DNA of 64,000 nt, taken from assembly GCF_018531465.1 (NCBI RefSeq), contig NZ_JAHDTF010000021.1, forward strand, positions 1 through 64,000, written 5' to 3'. Each line of letters opens with the position of its first letter. The first letter of the stretch is position 1. The position numbers were made by a program, and so were the translations under genes. Below, in pieces: positions 16,467-24,440 of this stretch. The notes under the pieces are model-generated. The model was not told where the DNA came from. It ran no database searches and was given only the letters and a program-made list of their open reading frames with translations. The DNA is from Sphaerisporangium fuscum (GTDB lineage Bacteria; Actinomycetota; Actinomycetes; Streptosporangiales; Streptosporangiaceae).

Positions 16467-17661
16467 CGCCGTCCGCGGCGGGGCGGGGCGACGGGAAGAG
16501 CCTGGCGGGCAGGAGACGGGTCAGCGCTCCCGAACGCCCGGCGAGCAGCGGGCCCGCGATCGCGAGCACGAACACGTACCCCGCGATGAAGGGGCCGAGC
16601 CGGTCGTCCAGTCCGGCGCTCAGCGCGAGCGTGGCCAGGACCAGCGCGAACTCCCCGCGCGACAGGACGGTGAGCCCGATGTTGACGGCCTGCTGCCTGC
16701 CGTGGTCGTGCAGGCGGGCCGCGACGGCCCCCGCGATGACGTTCAGCACGAGGGTCAGCGCGACCGCCGCGAGGACGGGCAGCACGACCGGCCCGAGGTC
16801 GCCAGGGGCGATCGACAGGCCGAACGCGAAGAAGAACAGCGCGGCGAACGCGTCGCGCAGCGGGTGGACCAGTGTGCGGATCCGTCCCGCGGCCTTCGTG
16901 CTCGCCAGGATGAGGCCGACCATGAAGGCGCCGATGGCGTCCGAGACGCCGAGCTTCTCGGCCACTCCGGCGGTGAGCACGGCGAGGCCGGTGAACAGCA
17001 CGACGAGAAGCTCGTCGTCCCGGGTCTCCACCAGTTTCCGGACGAGGCGGGAGCCCCAGCGGGCGACGGCGGTCAGCGCGATCAGGAACGCGAACGCCTT
17101 GCCGGCGGCCAGGACGGCCTCGCCCCCGCTGCTCGCGCCGCCCATGATCGGCTGCAGGAGGGCGAGGTAGAGCGCGAGGAAGATGTCCTCCACGACGATG
17201 ACCCCGAGGATCAGGCGGCTCTCGGGGTTGCCCAGCCGGCCCAGCTCGACGAGCAGCTTGGTGACGATCGCGGACGAGGAGATGCCGATCACGCCGGCCA
17301 GCAGCAGCGCCTCCCTGCTCCCCCAGCCGAGGGCGAACCCGAAGGCGAGGCCGCCGCCGACGTTCAGCAGCAGGTACAGCCCGCCTGCGGCGAGCAGCCG
17401 GCCGCCGCCCTGGACGATGTCGTCGAGTGAGAACTCCAGGCCCAGGTAGAAGAGCAGGAAGATCAACCCGAGCGTGGCGACGACCTTGAGGTCGGTGGGG
17501 TCCTGCACGAGGGCGAGGCCCGGGGTGTGCGGGCCGAAGATGATGCCCGCGAGCATGAACAGTGGAATGGTCGGCAGGCCGATCCTGCTGCCGAGCCGGG
17601 CGACGACCCCCGCGGCCAGGAAGGATCCGCCGAGGGCGACGAGCTCGTCAGCCGGTGCCAT
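16441..17661 (-). CDS. Kef-type monovalent cation:proton antiporter (CPA2)
   Basis: 406-residue membrane protein with about 12 segments. Hallmarks of the CPA2 family are FMLAGIIFGP (~35-44), the discontinuous-helix region SSSAIVTKLLVELG (~127-140) and VVEDIFLALYLALL (~155). It probably exchanges K+ or Na+ for H+. Unlike KefB/C it has no C-terminal TrkA-N domain, and no separate regulatory subunit gene is adjacent. The ATG is preceded by GAGGGGAGG, and a 22-residue leader ORF overlaps the start, so expression may be translationally controlled. Confidence 0.88.
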   Translation of the reverse strand: MAPADELVALGGSFLAAGVVARLGSRIGLPTIPLFMLAGIIFGPHTPGLALVQDPTDLKVVATLGLIFLLFYLGLEFSLDDIVQGGGRLLAAGGLYLLLNVGGGLAFGFALGWGSREALLLAGVIGISSSAIVTKLLVELGRLGNPESRLILGVIVVEDIFLALYLALLQPIMGGASSGGEAVLAAGKAFAFLIALTAVARWGSRLVRKLVETRDDELLVVLFTGLAVLTAGVAEKLGVSDAIGAFMVGLILASTKAAGRIRTLVHPLRDAFAALFFFAFGLSIAPGDLGPVVLPVLAAVALTLVLNVIAGAVAARLHDHGRQQAVNIGLTVLSRGEFALVLATLALSAGLDDRLGPFIAGYVFVLAIAGPLLAGRSGALTRLLPARLFPSPRPAADGVSEPVPRR

Positions 17662-17716
17662 GGTGCCTCCCCTCGCGGGTGAAGAGGGGCAGCGTGCGGG
17701 CGTGTCGGTCGATCAT
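17648..17716 (-). CDS. 22-residue leader peptide before the antiporter gene
   Basis: ATG at 17716 is preceded by a perfect AGGAGG (17722-17727) at good spacing. The frame reads MIDRHARTLPLFTREGRHHG then TG and stops 14 bases inside the antiporter gene, in another frame. The antiporter ribosome site and ATG therefore lie within this small ORF, the usual geometry of translational coupling or attenuation. I recognise no family. Whether the peptide itself matters is unknown. Confidence 0.5.
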   Translation of the reverse strand: MIDRHARTLPLFTREGRHHGTG

Positions 17717-17752
17717 CGAAACCTCCTGGGCCGATCCGGCCGTGCCACACCT

Positions 17753-17776
17753 CCTCGCGACCTCCTGGTGGCGAGG
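17753..17776 (-). promoter_or_regulatory. leader hairpin upstream of the antiporter leader ORF
   Basis: CCTCGCGACC (17753-17762) and GGTGGCGAGG (17767-17776) pair at nine of ten positions around a TCCT loop. On the minus-strand transcript the loop and flank expose AGGAGG. It lies 36 bases before the leader ORF and could fold into a 5'-UTR regulatory stem. Confidence 0.35.
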
Positions 17777-17803
17777 GGCGGGCCGGTCTGTGCGGACGTC
17801 ACG

Positions 17804-18133
17804 TCACTGGATGCCGATCGGAGCCGCGGGAGGCGCGCGGGGACGGGACGGCCGGTGGGAGACCGGGCCGGGAGGGGAGGTCTCGTGGACGACGGTCGTC
17901 CACGCCGGCGCCGTACGTCGCGGCGCGCCGGGCGTGGGCGGCGTGCCGGCCGGGATGGTCCGGGGCGGCGCCGGCGGCGCCGCCGTGACCAGGAGCGGGT
18001 GGTCGACGGCCGTGATGTCCGGAGCGCGGTGGTGGAGCGCCGCCGGAGGCGGGCTCGGCAGGCCCGCGGTGGCGAGGACGCCGACGAGCGACACGAGGGT
18101 CGCGAACACGAAAAGGGGGAGGGCTTTTGGCAT
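17804..18133 (-). CDS. small exported/anchored proline-rich protein, hypothetical
   Basis: From the ATG at 18133 the frame gives 109 residues. There is a hydrophobic N-terminus (PKALPLFVFATLVSLVGVLATAGL), then a low-complexity Pro/Ala/Thr tail. It could be a secreted or membrane-anchored peptide. The nearest ribosome-like sequence, AAGGGA, is 18-20 bases from this ATG; a TTG at 18160 would overlap it. No family is recognised. It is kept at moderate confidence because of the signal-like start. Confidence 0.4.
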   Translation of the reverse strand: MPKALPLFVFATLVSLVGVLATAGLPSPPPAALHHRAPDITAVDHPLLVTAAPPAPPRTIPAGTPPTPGAPRRTAPAWTTVVHETSPPGPVSHRPSRPRAPPAAPIGIQ

Positions 18134-18237
18134 GGCGATCGCGTTCGATCGTCCCTTCAAGCGCCCGGTCCCCTCTCTTCGGCGGCAGTCAAATTGTACA
18201 TTTCACCGCAAATCCGCTCCAAAAGGGCGAACGGGGG

Positions 18238-19146
18238 CTAGGCGACCAAGCGCTTCAGCAGCGCGCGCGTGCGGACGGCGTCCTCGCCGGAGAGGAAGGT
18301 CCCGGCGGCGAAGTCGGTCACGCCGATCTCGCCGAGCGCCTCGATCTGGGCGGCGACCTCGTCCTCGTCGCCCACGATGGCGACGTCGGCCGGGCCTCCC
18401 GCGCCCTCCCGGTCGAGCATCGCCCGGTACGACGGCAGCGAGCCGTAGACGGCGAAGACCTCGCTCGCGCGGGCCCTGGCGGCGTCCTTGTCGTCGGTCA
18501 CGCCGACCGGGAGCGCGCAGACGACGCGGGGCGCGGGGCGCCCGGCGGCTCGCGCGGCCTCGGTGATCGACGGGACCACGTGCTCGGCGATGGTCTTCGG
18601 GCCCGTCATCCACAGGACGGTGCCGTCGGCCACCTCGCCGGCCAGGCGCAGCATGCGGGGGGCCAGCGCCGCGATCAGCACCGGGACGTCGGCGACGCGC
18701 GGGGTGGTGAGGCCGATGCGCCCCCTGAGGGTCTCGCCGTCGAAGTCCGCCTGCTCGCCGCGCAGCAGGGGCAGCAGCACCGAGAGGTACTCCCGCATGT
18801 GCCGGGCCGGCTTGTCGTAGCTGTACCCGTACATGTTCTCGATGACGATCCGGTGCGACAGGCCGATGCCGAGGGCGAGCCGTCCGCCGAGGGCCGTGCT
18901 GGTCGTGAGGGCCTGCTGGGCGAGGACCGCGGGGTGGCGCGGGTAGGTCGGCACGACGGCCGTGCCCAGTTCGATGCCCGGCACGCGGCTTCCGGCGGCG
19001 GCGAGCGCGGTCAGCGCGTCGAGACCGAAGATGTTGGAGACCCAGGCCGAGGCGAAGCCGTCCTCCGCCGTCCGGGCGATCCGCTCTTCGAGCTTGGCGA
19101 TGGCGTCCGGCCCGGAGGGCTCGTTGAGGTACAACCCGATGCGCAT
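18238..19146 (-). CDS. F420-dependent LLM-class oxidoreductase
   Basis: 302-residue TIM-barrel protein of the bacterial luciferase-like family. Motifs include RIGLYLNEPSGPDAIAKLEERIARTAEDGFASAWVSNIFGLDALTAL, then GTAVVPTYPRHPAVLAQQALTTSTALGGRLALGIGLSHR and the glycine-rich phosphate-binding stretch. This arrangement fits F420-dependent (mer-like) reductases of actinobacteria. The substrate is unknown. The open frame runs far upstream, but MRIGLYLN is the conserved family start. The 19162-19174 palindrome is only 16 bases upstream. Confidence 0.85.
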   Translation of the reverse strand: MRIGLYLNEPSGPDAIAKLEERIARTAEDGFASAWVSNIFGLDALTALAAAGSRVPGIELGTAVVPTYPRHPAVLAQQALTTSTALGGRLALGIGLSHRIVIENMYGYSYDKPARHMREYLSVLLPLLRGEQADFDGETLRGRIGLTTPRVADVPVLIAALAPRMLRLAGEVADGTVLWMTGPKTIAEHVVPSITEAARAAGRPAPRVVCALPVGVTDDKDAARARASEVFAVYGSLPSYRAMLDREGAGGPADVAIVGDEDEVAAQIEALGEIGVTDFAAGTFLSGEDAVRTRALLKRLVA

Positions 19147-19161
19147 GGTCACCGACCTTAC

Positions 19162-19174
19162 AGAATCAAATTCT
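19162..19174. promoter_or_regulatory. AGAAT-N3-ATTCT palindrome
   Basis: AGAATCAAATTCT sits directly upstream of the LLM oxidoreductase start, in a local AT-rich island of otherwise GC-rich DNA. It has the size of a TetR-type operator or overlaps the -10 region. The regulator is unknown. Confidence 0.35.
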
Positions 19175-19396
19175 AGTTGGCGTCCCAATGGTACGCGTGT
19201 GCCGCGAGCAGCCGAACCTTCACCCCTAGCGGGACCATCGCGGACCTCGCCGTGAGAGGATCCTTGCCGAGAAGTCGCCCTCCGGGCACCCGATGTCGTC
19301 GGGAAGGCACGGGACAACCGCGGCGGCGGGGCAGTATTTTGAGGCAAGCTCGCACGGTCCGGCTCCCGTCCTGCGGTGTGGAGGCAAGCACCGACG

Positions 19397-21493
19397 ATGA
19401 CGTCGAACACGACGGCGATGGGCCGTGCCCCGGAGCGCAACGAAGCGGCGGCCTCGCTCGCCTGGCTGACCGGCGCCCTCGGCCTCGCCGGCGGCGCACG
19501 CCCCGGTCCCGTCGCCGAGGCGTGGGCGGAGATCCGCGAGCGGATGCGGCGGCCGTACGACCCGGTGCTCCCGCCCTCGGCGGGCTGGACCTCCGACCCC
19601 TGGCTCGCCCGCGGCCCGGGCACCTGGAACCCTCCCGAACCGCTGGACGAGTGGCCGTCGTACGACGTCACCTCCCTGGTGGAGTCCTTTCGCGCCACGG
19701 CCGTACGCACCCGGCCGCACAGGCCGCCGTCCGTCGCCCAGTCCGGCCGCGGCGCGGCCGTCGGCGAGTTCACCCGCATGCGGGACACCCGCACGGTCCC
19801 GGCCGAACACGTGCGCGCGTGGCTCACCTCCGCGGTCGGGCCGCTGTTACGGGAGGTCATGCTCACGCCCGACGACTCCCCCGGCGACCTCGCCGATCTG
19901 GCCGCCGAACGTCTCTCGATCCCCCGGCAGATCAACCTCCCGGTTTCGTGGGCTCTGGCCAACCAGTTCGCCGAAAGGCACCTGGACCTGCTCTACAACC
20001 TCACGACCTCGGCCGACGGCCGCCTGTCGTTCCGCGGGGCGGCCGACATCAGGACCGGCCAGGGCGAGGGCTGGCGTGAGCACTGGGCATGGCTCAGCCG
20101 CGACCTCCCCCTGCCGGAGATGCGCGAGGCGCTGCGGCTGGCGGCGCGTCTCATGCGCTGCGATCCCGTCGTCGAGGCGCTGCGGCGGACCGCGGGCTCC
20201 GACGACCCCCACCTCAGGGCGCTCGCGCCGGCCGTCGCGCGGCGCTGGCTTCTGACCCTGAAGGCGATGGCCTGGCTCGAGGACGCCACCCGGGAGACCT
20301 GGACCCACCTGCGTCCGCAGGACCTCGCCTGCTTCGCCTTCAACGCCGCCAAACCCGACTGGCCCCGCCGCGCCGTCGGCGTCAGCCACCGCTCGGGAGA
20401 CGCCAAGGCGGTGCTGGCCCGCACGGAGCTCTGGGCGTCCGGCGGGTGCGCCATCGACGCGACCTGCGTCCCCTCCTGGGAGACCAACACCGGGATGATG
20501 TGGGGGCTGTTCAGCACGACCCCGGCGGTCGTCCGGCTGCGCTCCCCCCGGTACCAGGAGTCGGTCTGGTGCCTGAGGGAAGCGGAGCTGACTCGCCACC
20601 TGGTCGAACGGGCGGACTTCCTGGCGGAGCGGTGGGTGCTCGACGTCGACCTGCTGGACCTGCGCCTCCTGGACGACTCCTACTCCACCTGGACCCGGCC
20701 CCCGCGCGAGCCCTTCCCCTCCGCCTCCGGGCCGCGCCGGGAGCCGCCCGCGTTCCCGCCGCCGCATGAGGTGTGGACGCCGCGCCCGATGCCCGCCTGG
20801 GAGACGGCCATGCTGCGGGCCGGCGCGGCGCTGCGGGTGATCAACACGATCATGGCCGGCGCCGACCTGACCAACCGGTTCGTCGCCCAGTTCCTCCTCG
20901 GCGACACCGACTTCCCCGGCCCCGCCCCCATGAACAGCCCGGGCGGCTGGCACGACTACCGGGCGATATTCCGCGAGCTCCAGGCGGTCTGCGACCCCGG
21001 CGCCACGGCCGCGGCGGTGCGGTTGCCGTCCGGTTACAGCGCCGAGCAGATGGCGCTGGACCTGGAGATGCTGGACCGCATGCCGGATCTGGGCGACGGC
21101 GCGGCCGCGCTCGAGGACGTGCTGGTGGCCTACGAATTCCTCCGCACCGAGTGGCCGTGCCGGGCGGCCGGGCGGCGGGGGGCGGTCCTGGCGATCGACT
21201 GCCGTCCGCTGTCGGGAGAACGGTGGACGCCGGACGAGACGCTGTCCCTGCACCGGGGCCTGCTCGCCGTACGGACGCCCGTGCCGGTCTGGCTCATCCA
21301 GTCCGCCGGGCAGGAGGTCGAACGCTGGCCCGTCGCGGGCGACCCTCCGATCTTCACCGAGCACGTCCCCGGGCAGTTCTCCTGGATGCGGGAGACCGCG
21401 CTCGGCCGCGACGAGGCCCGGTCGCTCTTCCCCACCGTCTCCGGCCTCGACCTCTCCCCCGCACTCCGCGACAGGTGCGCGCGGCACGGATGA
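19397..21493 (+). CDS. large protein with central TIR-like domain
   Basis: 698 residues without signal peptide or membrane segment. The N-terminal ~320 residues are probably helical and unassigned. Residues ~327-415 read like a TIR domain: VGVSHRSGDAKAVLARTELW (cf. the xISHRxxD box 1), a central STTPAVVRLRSPRYQESVWC and LREAEL, matching the classic SPxYxxSxWCxxEL box with a candidate catalytic Glu near 395. The C-terminal ~270 residues (MLRAGAALRVINTIMAGADL, VLAIDCRPLSGERW, QFSWMRETALGRDEA) are unrecognised. Many bacterial TIR proteins hydrolyse NAD+ or make cyclic-ADP-ribose signals in phage defence. No partner gene adjoins it. The ATG at 19397 is preferred over an upstream GTG at 19376. Confidence 0.7.
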   Translation: MTSNTTAMGRAPERNEAAASLAWLTGALGLAGGARPGPVAEAWAEIRERMRRPYDPVLPPSAGWTSDPWLARGPGTWNPPEPLDEWPSYDVTSLVESFRATAVRTRPHRPPSVAQSGRGAAVGEFTRMRDTRTVPAEHVRAWLTSAVGPLLREVMLTPDDSPGDLADLAAERLSIPRQINLPVSWALANQFAERHLDLLYNLTTSADGRLSFRGAADIRTGQGEGWREHWAWLSRDLPLPEMREALRLAARLMRCDPVVEALRRTAGSDDPHLRALAPAVARRWLLTLKAMAWLEDATRETWTHLRPQDLACFAFNAAKPDWPRRAVGVSHRSGDAKAVLARTELWASGGCAIDATCVPSWETNTGMMWGLFSTTPAVVRLRSPRYQESVWCLREAELTRHLVERADFLAERWVLDVDLLDLRLLDDSYSTWTRPPREPFPSASGPRREPPAFPPPHEVWTPRPMPAWETAMLRAGAALRVINTIMAGADLTNRFVAQFLLGDTDFPGPAPMNSPGGWHDYRAIFRELQAVCDPGATAAAVRLPSGYSAEQMALDLEMLDRMPDLGDGAAALEDVLVAYEFLRTEWPCRAAGRRGAVLAIDCRPLSGERWTPDETLSLHRGLLAVRTPVPVWLIQSAGQEVERWPVAGDPPIFTEHVPGQFSWMRETALGRDEARSLFPTVSGLDLSPALRDRCARHG

Positions 21494-21525
21494 CGTGAGC
21501 TCCCGCCGCCGGTCCTGGCGTGAGG

Positions 21526-22899
21526 TCAGGACAGCGCGAGCTGGGTGACCGACGGTCCCGGGAGGGTGAGGGTCAGGGTGCCGTTCGTCACCGGCAGCGT
21601 GCCGAGGGGCGTGGGCTTGGCATAGCTCACGGTCGTGCCGTCCTTCTGGTGGACCGTGGCCTTGGTCACCCCGGTGCCGGCGGAGACGACCGCGCTGCGC
21701 GGAGAGGTGCTCTTGTTGACCACCACGACGACCTTGGGGTCGCTGGAGGCGAAGACCTCCACCCCGTCGAGCGTGGTGGACGACTTCACGAGTGTGGATC
21801 CGAAGTGGGCCAGCGCGGTGCCCTGCTGGCCGGTGAAGAACCCGAGGCCCTGGTAGAGGGGCATCCGCTCGTTCAGCCCGGCTCCGTTGGCGTTCGGCTC
21901 GTCGTACAGCAGGCCGAGCGCGCCGTTCTTGTCACCGAAGGCGAATCCCCAGGCCCCCGCCTCGGCCAGGTGCCCGAACACGCTGGCGGCCCACCAGATG
22001 GCGGCGTTGCGGTACTGGACGGGTTCGGCGCCGATGTTGTCGCATCCGGCGGGGGCGGGGTGGACGCCCCAGTCGGAGTTGGTCTCGCCGACCTGGATGC
22101 CGATCCGCGCGGCCCGCGACGGCGCGAGTTCCTGGACGAGGGCGCGGACCGCCGCCACGTCACCGGACCATTCCGGCGTGTCGGCCAGCAGCTTGCCGTC
22201 GCAGGCCGCCTTCTCCCCGGCCCCGTATTTGTGGAAGTCGACGAAGTCGGTACGGCTGCCGCTGCCGGCCAGGAAGGTCCGCAGGTAGGCCATGTTCGGG
22301 TTGGACGCCGCCGGCCCGCCGACCGAGATGGTGGGGTCGACCGCCTTCATCGCGTCGTACACGGCGTTGAACCTGGCGGAGTACGTGGCGGCGTCCATGC
22401 GCGGGTCGGGCTCGTTGCCGACGACCCACCGGGTGATCTTGGCGGATCCCGCGTTGAAGTGGCGGACGAGGTTGGCGGCGTCCACCGGGTCCTCGGGGAC
22501 GATCACCATCGGCTCGGCGCCGAGGGAACGGGTGGAGGAGACCCAGTCGTCGCCGCTCACCGTGGTGTCCGCCCCCGTCCCCCCGGCCACGATGGCGCTG
22601 GTGGGATCGCCGGGGACCTTGTAGACGAGCTGCATCCGGGCGAATCCGTACAGGCCGGTGAGCATGGCGCGGTGCTGGGCGTCGTTGGTGATGTAGTGGT
22701 GGTAGCCGTAGCCGGTGATGTCGGCGCTGAACGTGGCGCGCGGCACCGCCCGCAGGGCCGTGCCGAAGTCGACGGTGATGTCGGCCGCCGCGGCCTGCGC
22801 GGTGCTCGCCGGCTGGACCGAGGCCAGTACGGCCACGGCCGCCACCGCACCGGCGACCGAGCGCGCGGCCCGGCGGAACAGACCTCCATGGTGTGCCAC
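21526..22899 (-). CDS. secreted glycoside hydrolase, clan A type
   Basis: 457-residue exported enzyme. The GTG start at 22899 follows GAGAGGAC and begins a signal peptide (AHHGGLFRRAARSVAGAVAAVAVLASVQPASTAQA). The barrel carries WVVGNEPDPRMD (acid/base Glu near 163) and IGIQVGETNSDWG (nucleophile Glu near 272), the paired-glutamate geometry of retaining clan GH-A enzymes. A beta-sandwich tail ends the protein. It resembles GH39/GH79-like proteins but the exact family and substrate are not assignable by eye. The upstream in-frame extension lacks a signal sequence and is rejected. Confidence 0.75.
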   Translation of the reverse strand: MAHHGGLFRRAARSVAGAVAAVAVLASVQPASTAQAAAADITVDFGTALRAVPRATFSADITGYGYHHYITNDAQHRAMLTGLYGFARMQLVYKVPGDPTSAIVAGGTGADTTVSGDDWVSSTRSLGAEPMVIVPEDPVDAANLVRHFNAGSAKITRWVVGNEPDPRMDAATYSARFNAVYDAMKAVDPTISVGGPAASNPNMAYLRTFLAGSGSRTDFVDFHKYGAGEKAACDGKLLADTPEWSGDVAAVRALVQELAPSRAARIGIQVGETNSDWGVHPAPAGCDNIGAEPVQYRNAAIWWAASVFGHLAEAGAWGFAFGDKNGALGLLYDEPNANGAGLNERMPLYQGLGFFTGQQGTALAHFGSTLVKSSTTLDGVEVFASSDPKVVVVVNKSTSPRSAVVSAGTGVTKATVHQKDGTTVSYAKPTPLGTLPVTNGTLTLTLPGPSVTQLALS

Positions 22900-23113
22900 G
22901 ACGCGTCCTCTCGCTTGATCGGAAACGGGATGATCATGGCACAGCCCATGGCGCGAATTGTTACGAACAAATAGACGTTTCCGGTCCAGCGGATATCCGG
23001 CCGGCGGGTCTCCCCCGGTGATCGGCCCCGGACGGCCTCCCGATGGACCACGAGGTCGTCCCGCCGTCACGGAATTCGTCCTGTGCCGGGGTGCGATGGG
23101 TAAAGTGACCGGG

Positions 23114-23554
23114 ATGCGGCGTCTCGGGGTGGTGGCTCTGGTTGTGGTGCTGGCCGCGGCGTGCGGTGACGGGATGACCGCCGAGGAGACGACGGCCATC
23201 CTCCGTCAGGACGGCACGCTGCTGAGCGGGCTGGACCTCACCGGCAAGACCGCCGGTCCCGGCCGGGACGCCTCCGGCTGTCCGGCCGGGACCGAGCATG
23301 GCGTCTACACCATCACCGGCGATCTCCCCCCGGGCGCCGACCCGCGCCAGGGCGCGACGGCCGTCATGTCGGCCCTCGCCTCCGACTTCCACAGCATGGG
23401 TTACCAGGCGGAGGAAGGACCCGGCACCCAGTTCGGCATGAACGTCAGCGTGCTGAAGAAGGAGTCGCTCGGCATCGTCTTCACTGTCACGATCAGGCCC
23501 TCCAGGCCGAACGTGGAGATCCTCGGCAAGACCGAGTGCCTGCCGGCCACCTGA
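23114..23554 (+). CDS. small predicted lipoprotein
   Basis: 146 residues beginning MRRLGVVALVVVLAAACGDG, a lipoprotein signal with the acylated Cys at ~18. The remainder is a compact alpha/beta domain (DGTLLSGLDLTGKTAGPGRDASGCP..., FHSMGYQAEEGPGTQFGMNVSVLKKESLGIVFTV) of no recognised family. In-frame starts also exist at 23096 and 23105; 23114 gives the most typical signal. It ends four bases before the convergent isomerase gene. Confidence 0.65.
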   Translation: MRRLGVVALVVVLAAACGDGMTAEETTAILRQDGTLLSGLDLTGKTAGPGRDASGCPAGTEHGVYTITGDLPPGADPRQGATAVMSALASDFHSMGYQAEEGPGTQFGMNVSVLKKESLGIVFTVTIRPSRPNVEILGKTECLPAT

Positions 23555-23558
23555 GCAC

Positions 23559-24440
23559 TCAGAGGACCTCGGTCACGTAGCGGCGGACCAGCGTGGCGAT
23601 CACCTCGCCGGGATCGGCGGCCCACACGTCGGCGTTGAAGATCTCGACCTCGGTGAAGCCGGTGTACCCGGCGGCCTCGACCGCCTCCCGCAGCGGGCGG
23701 AAGCCGATGACGCCGTCGCCCATCATGCCGCGGCCCAGCAGGACGTCGGCGGGGAGCGGCACGAGGAAGTCGCACACCTGGAAGCTCGCGATCCGCTCGC
23801 CGGCCCGGGCGATCTGCGCGATCACCTCCGGGTCCCACCACACGTGGAAGGTGTCGACGACCACCCCCACCGCCTCCGACGGCCAGCGGGACGCCAGGTC
23901 CACCGCCTGGCCGAGAGTGGACAGCACGGCCCGGTCGGCGCAGTACATGGGGTGCAGCGGTTCCAGGGCGAGCCGCACCCCGGCGGCGAGGGCGTAGGGC
24001 ACGAGCTCGCCGACGGCCTCGGCGACCCTGGCCCGGGCCCCGGCGAGGTCGCGGGAGCCCTCGGGCAGCCCGCCGACGACCAGCACCAGGCAGTCGGCGC
24101 CCAGCGTGGCCGCCTCGTCGATCGCGCGGCGGTTGTCGTCCAGCGCGGCGGCACCGGCGGCCGTCAGGAAACCGCCCCGGCACAGCGACGACACGTGCAG
24201 CCCCGCGTCGCGGACCAGTTTCGCCGCCTCCGCCAGGCCGTGCTCGGCGACCTGCTGCCGCCACAGCCCGATGGCCGGTATGCCGGAGCGCGCGCAGCCG
24301 TCGACCGCCTCCGCCACCCCGAGGTGCCGGGTGGTCCACTGGTTGAGGGACAGCCGGGCCAGACGCGGGTCGCCCGGCGCGGGGGTCGGGATGGCCGCCG
24401 GCCGTCCGCTCGGGACGTCCACCTCCTCGCGCGGGCTCAC
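23559..24440 (-). CDS. sugar phosphate isomerase/epimerase (TIM barrel)
   Basis: 293-residue member of the xylose-isomerase-like/AP endonuclease 2 family. Metal-ligand positions are visible: Glu in LALEPLHP (~159), Asp and His in VVDTFHVWWD (~193-199), and Glu in FTEVEIFN (~265). It is the last gene of a three-gene operon; its GTG overlaps the stop of the DUF993 gene (GTGA). With an oxidoreductase and an aldolase-like partner it most likely isomerises or epimerises a keto-sugar derived from an imported cyclitol or sugar acid. The exact substrate is unknown. Confidence 0.82.
   Translation of the reverse strand: MSPREEVDVPSGRPAAIPTPAPGDPRLARLSLNQWTTRHLGVAEAVDGCARSGIPAIGLWRQQVAEHGLAEAAKLVRDAGLHVSSLCRGGFLTAAGAAALDDNRRAIDEAATLGADCLVLVVGGLPEGSRDLAGARARVAEAVGELVPYALAAGVRLALEPLHPMYCADRAVLSTLGQAVDLASRWPSEAVGVVVDTFHVWWDPEVIAQIARAGERIASFQVCDFLVPLPADVLLGRGMMGDGVIGFRPLREAVEAAGYTGFTEVEIFNADVWAADPGEVIATLVRRYVTEVL

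Noticed and set aside
22920..22985. TTGTTACGAACAA and CGGAAACG/CGTTTCCG elements upstream of the secreted glycosidase as operators
   Set aside because: Arms are only five to eight bases with poor symmetry or wide spacing; not distinguishable from chance.
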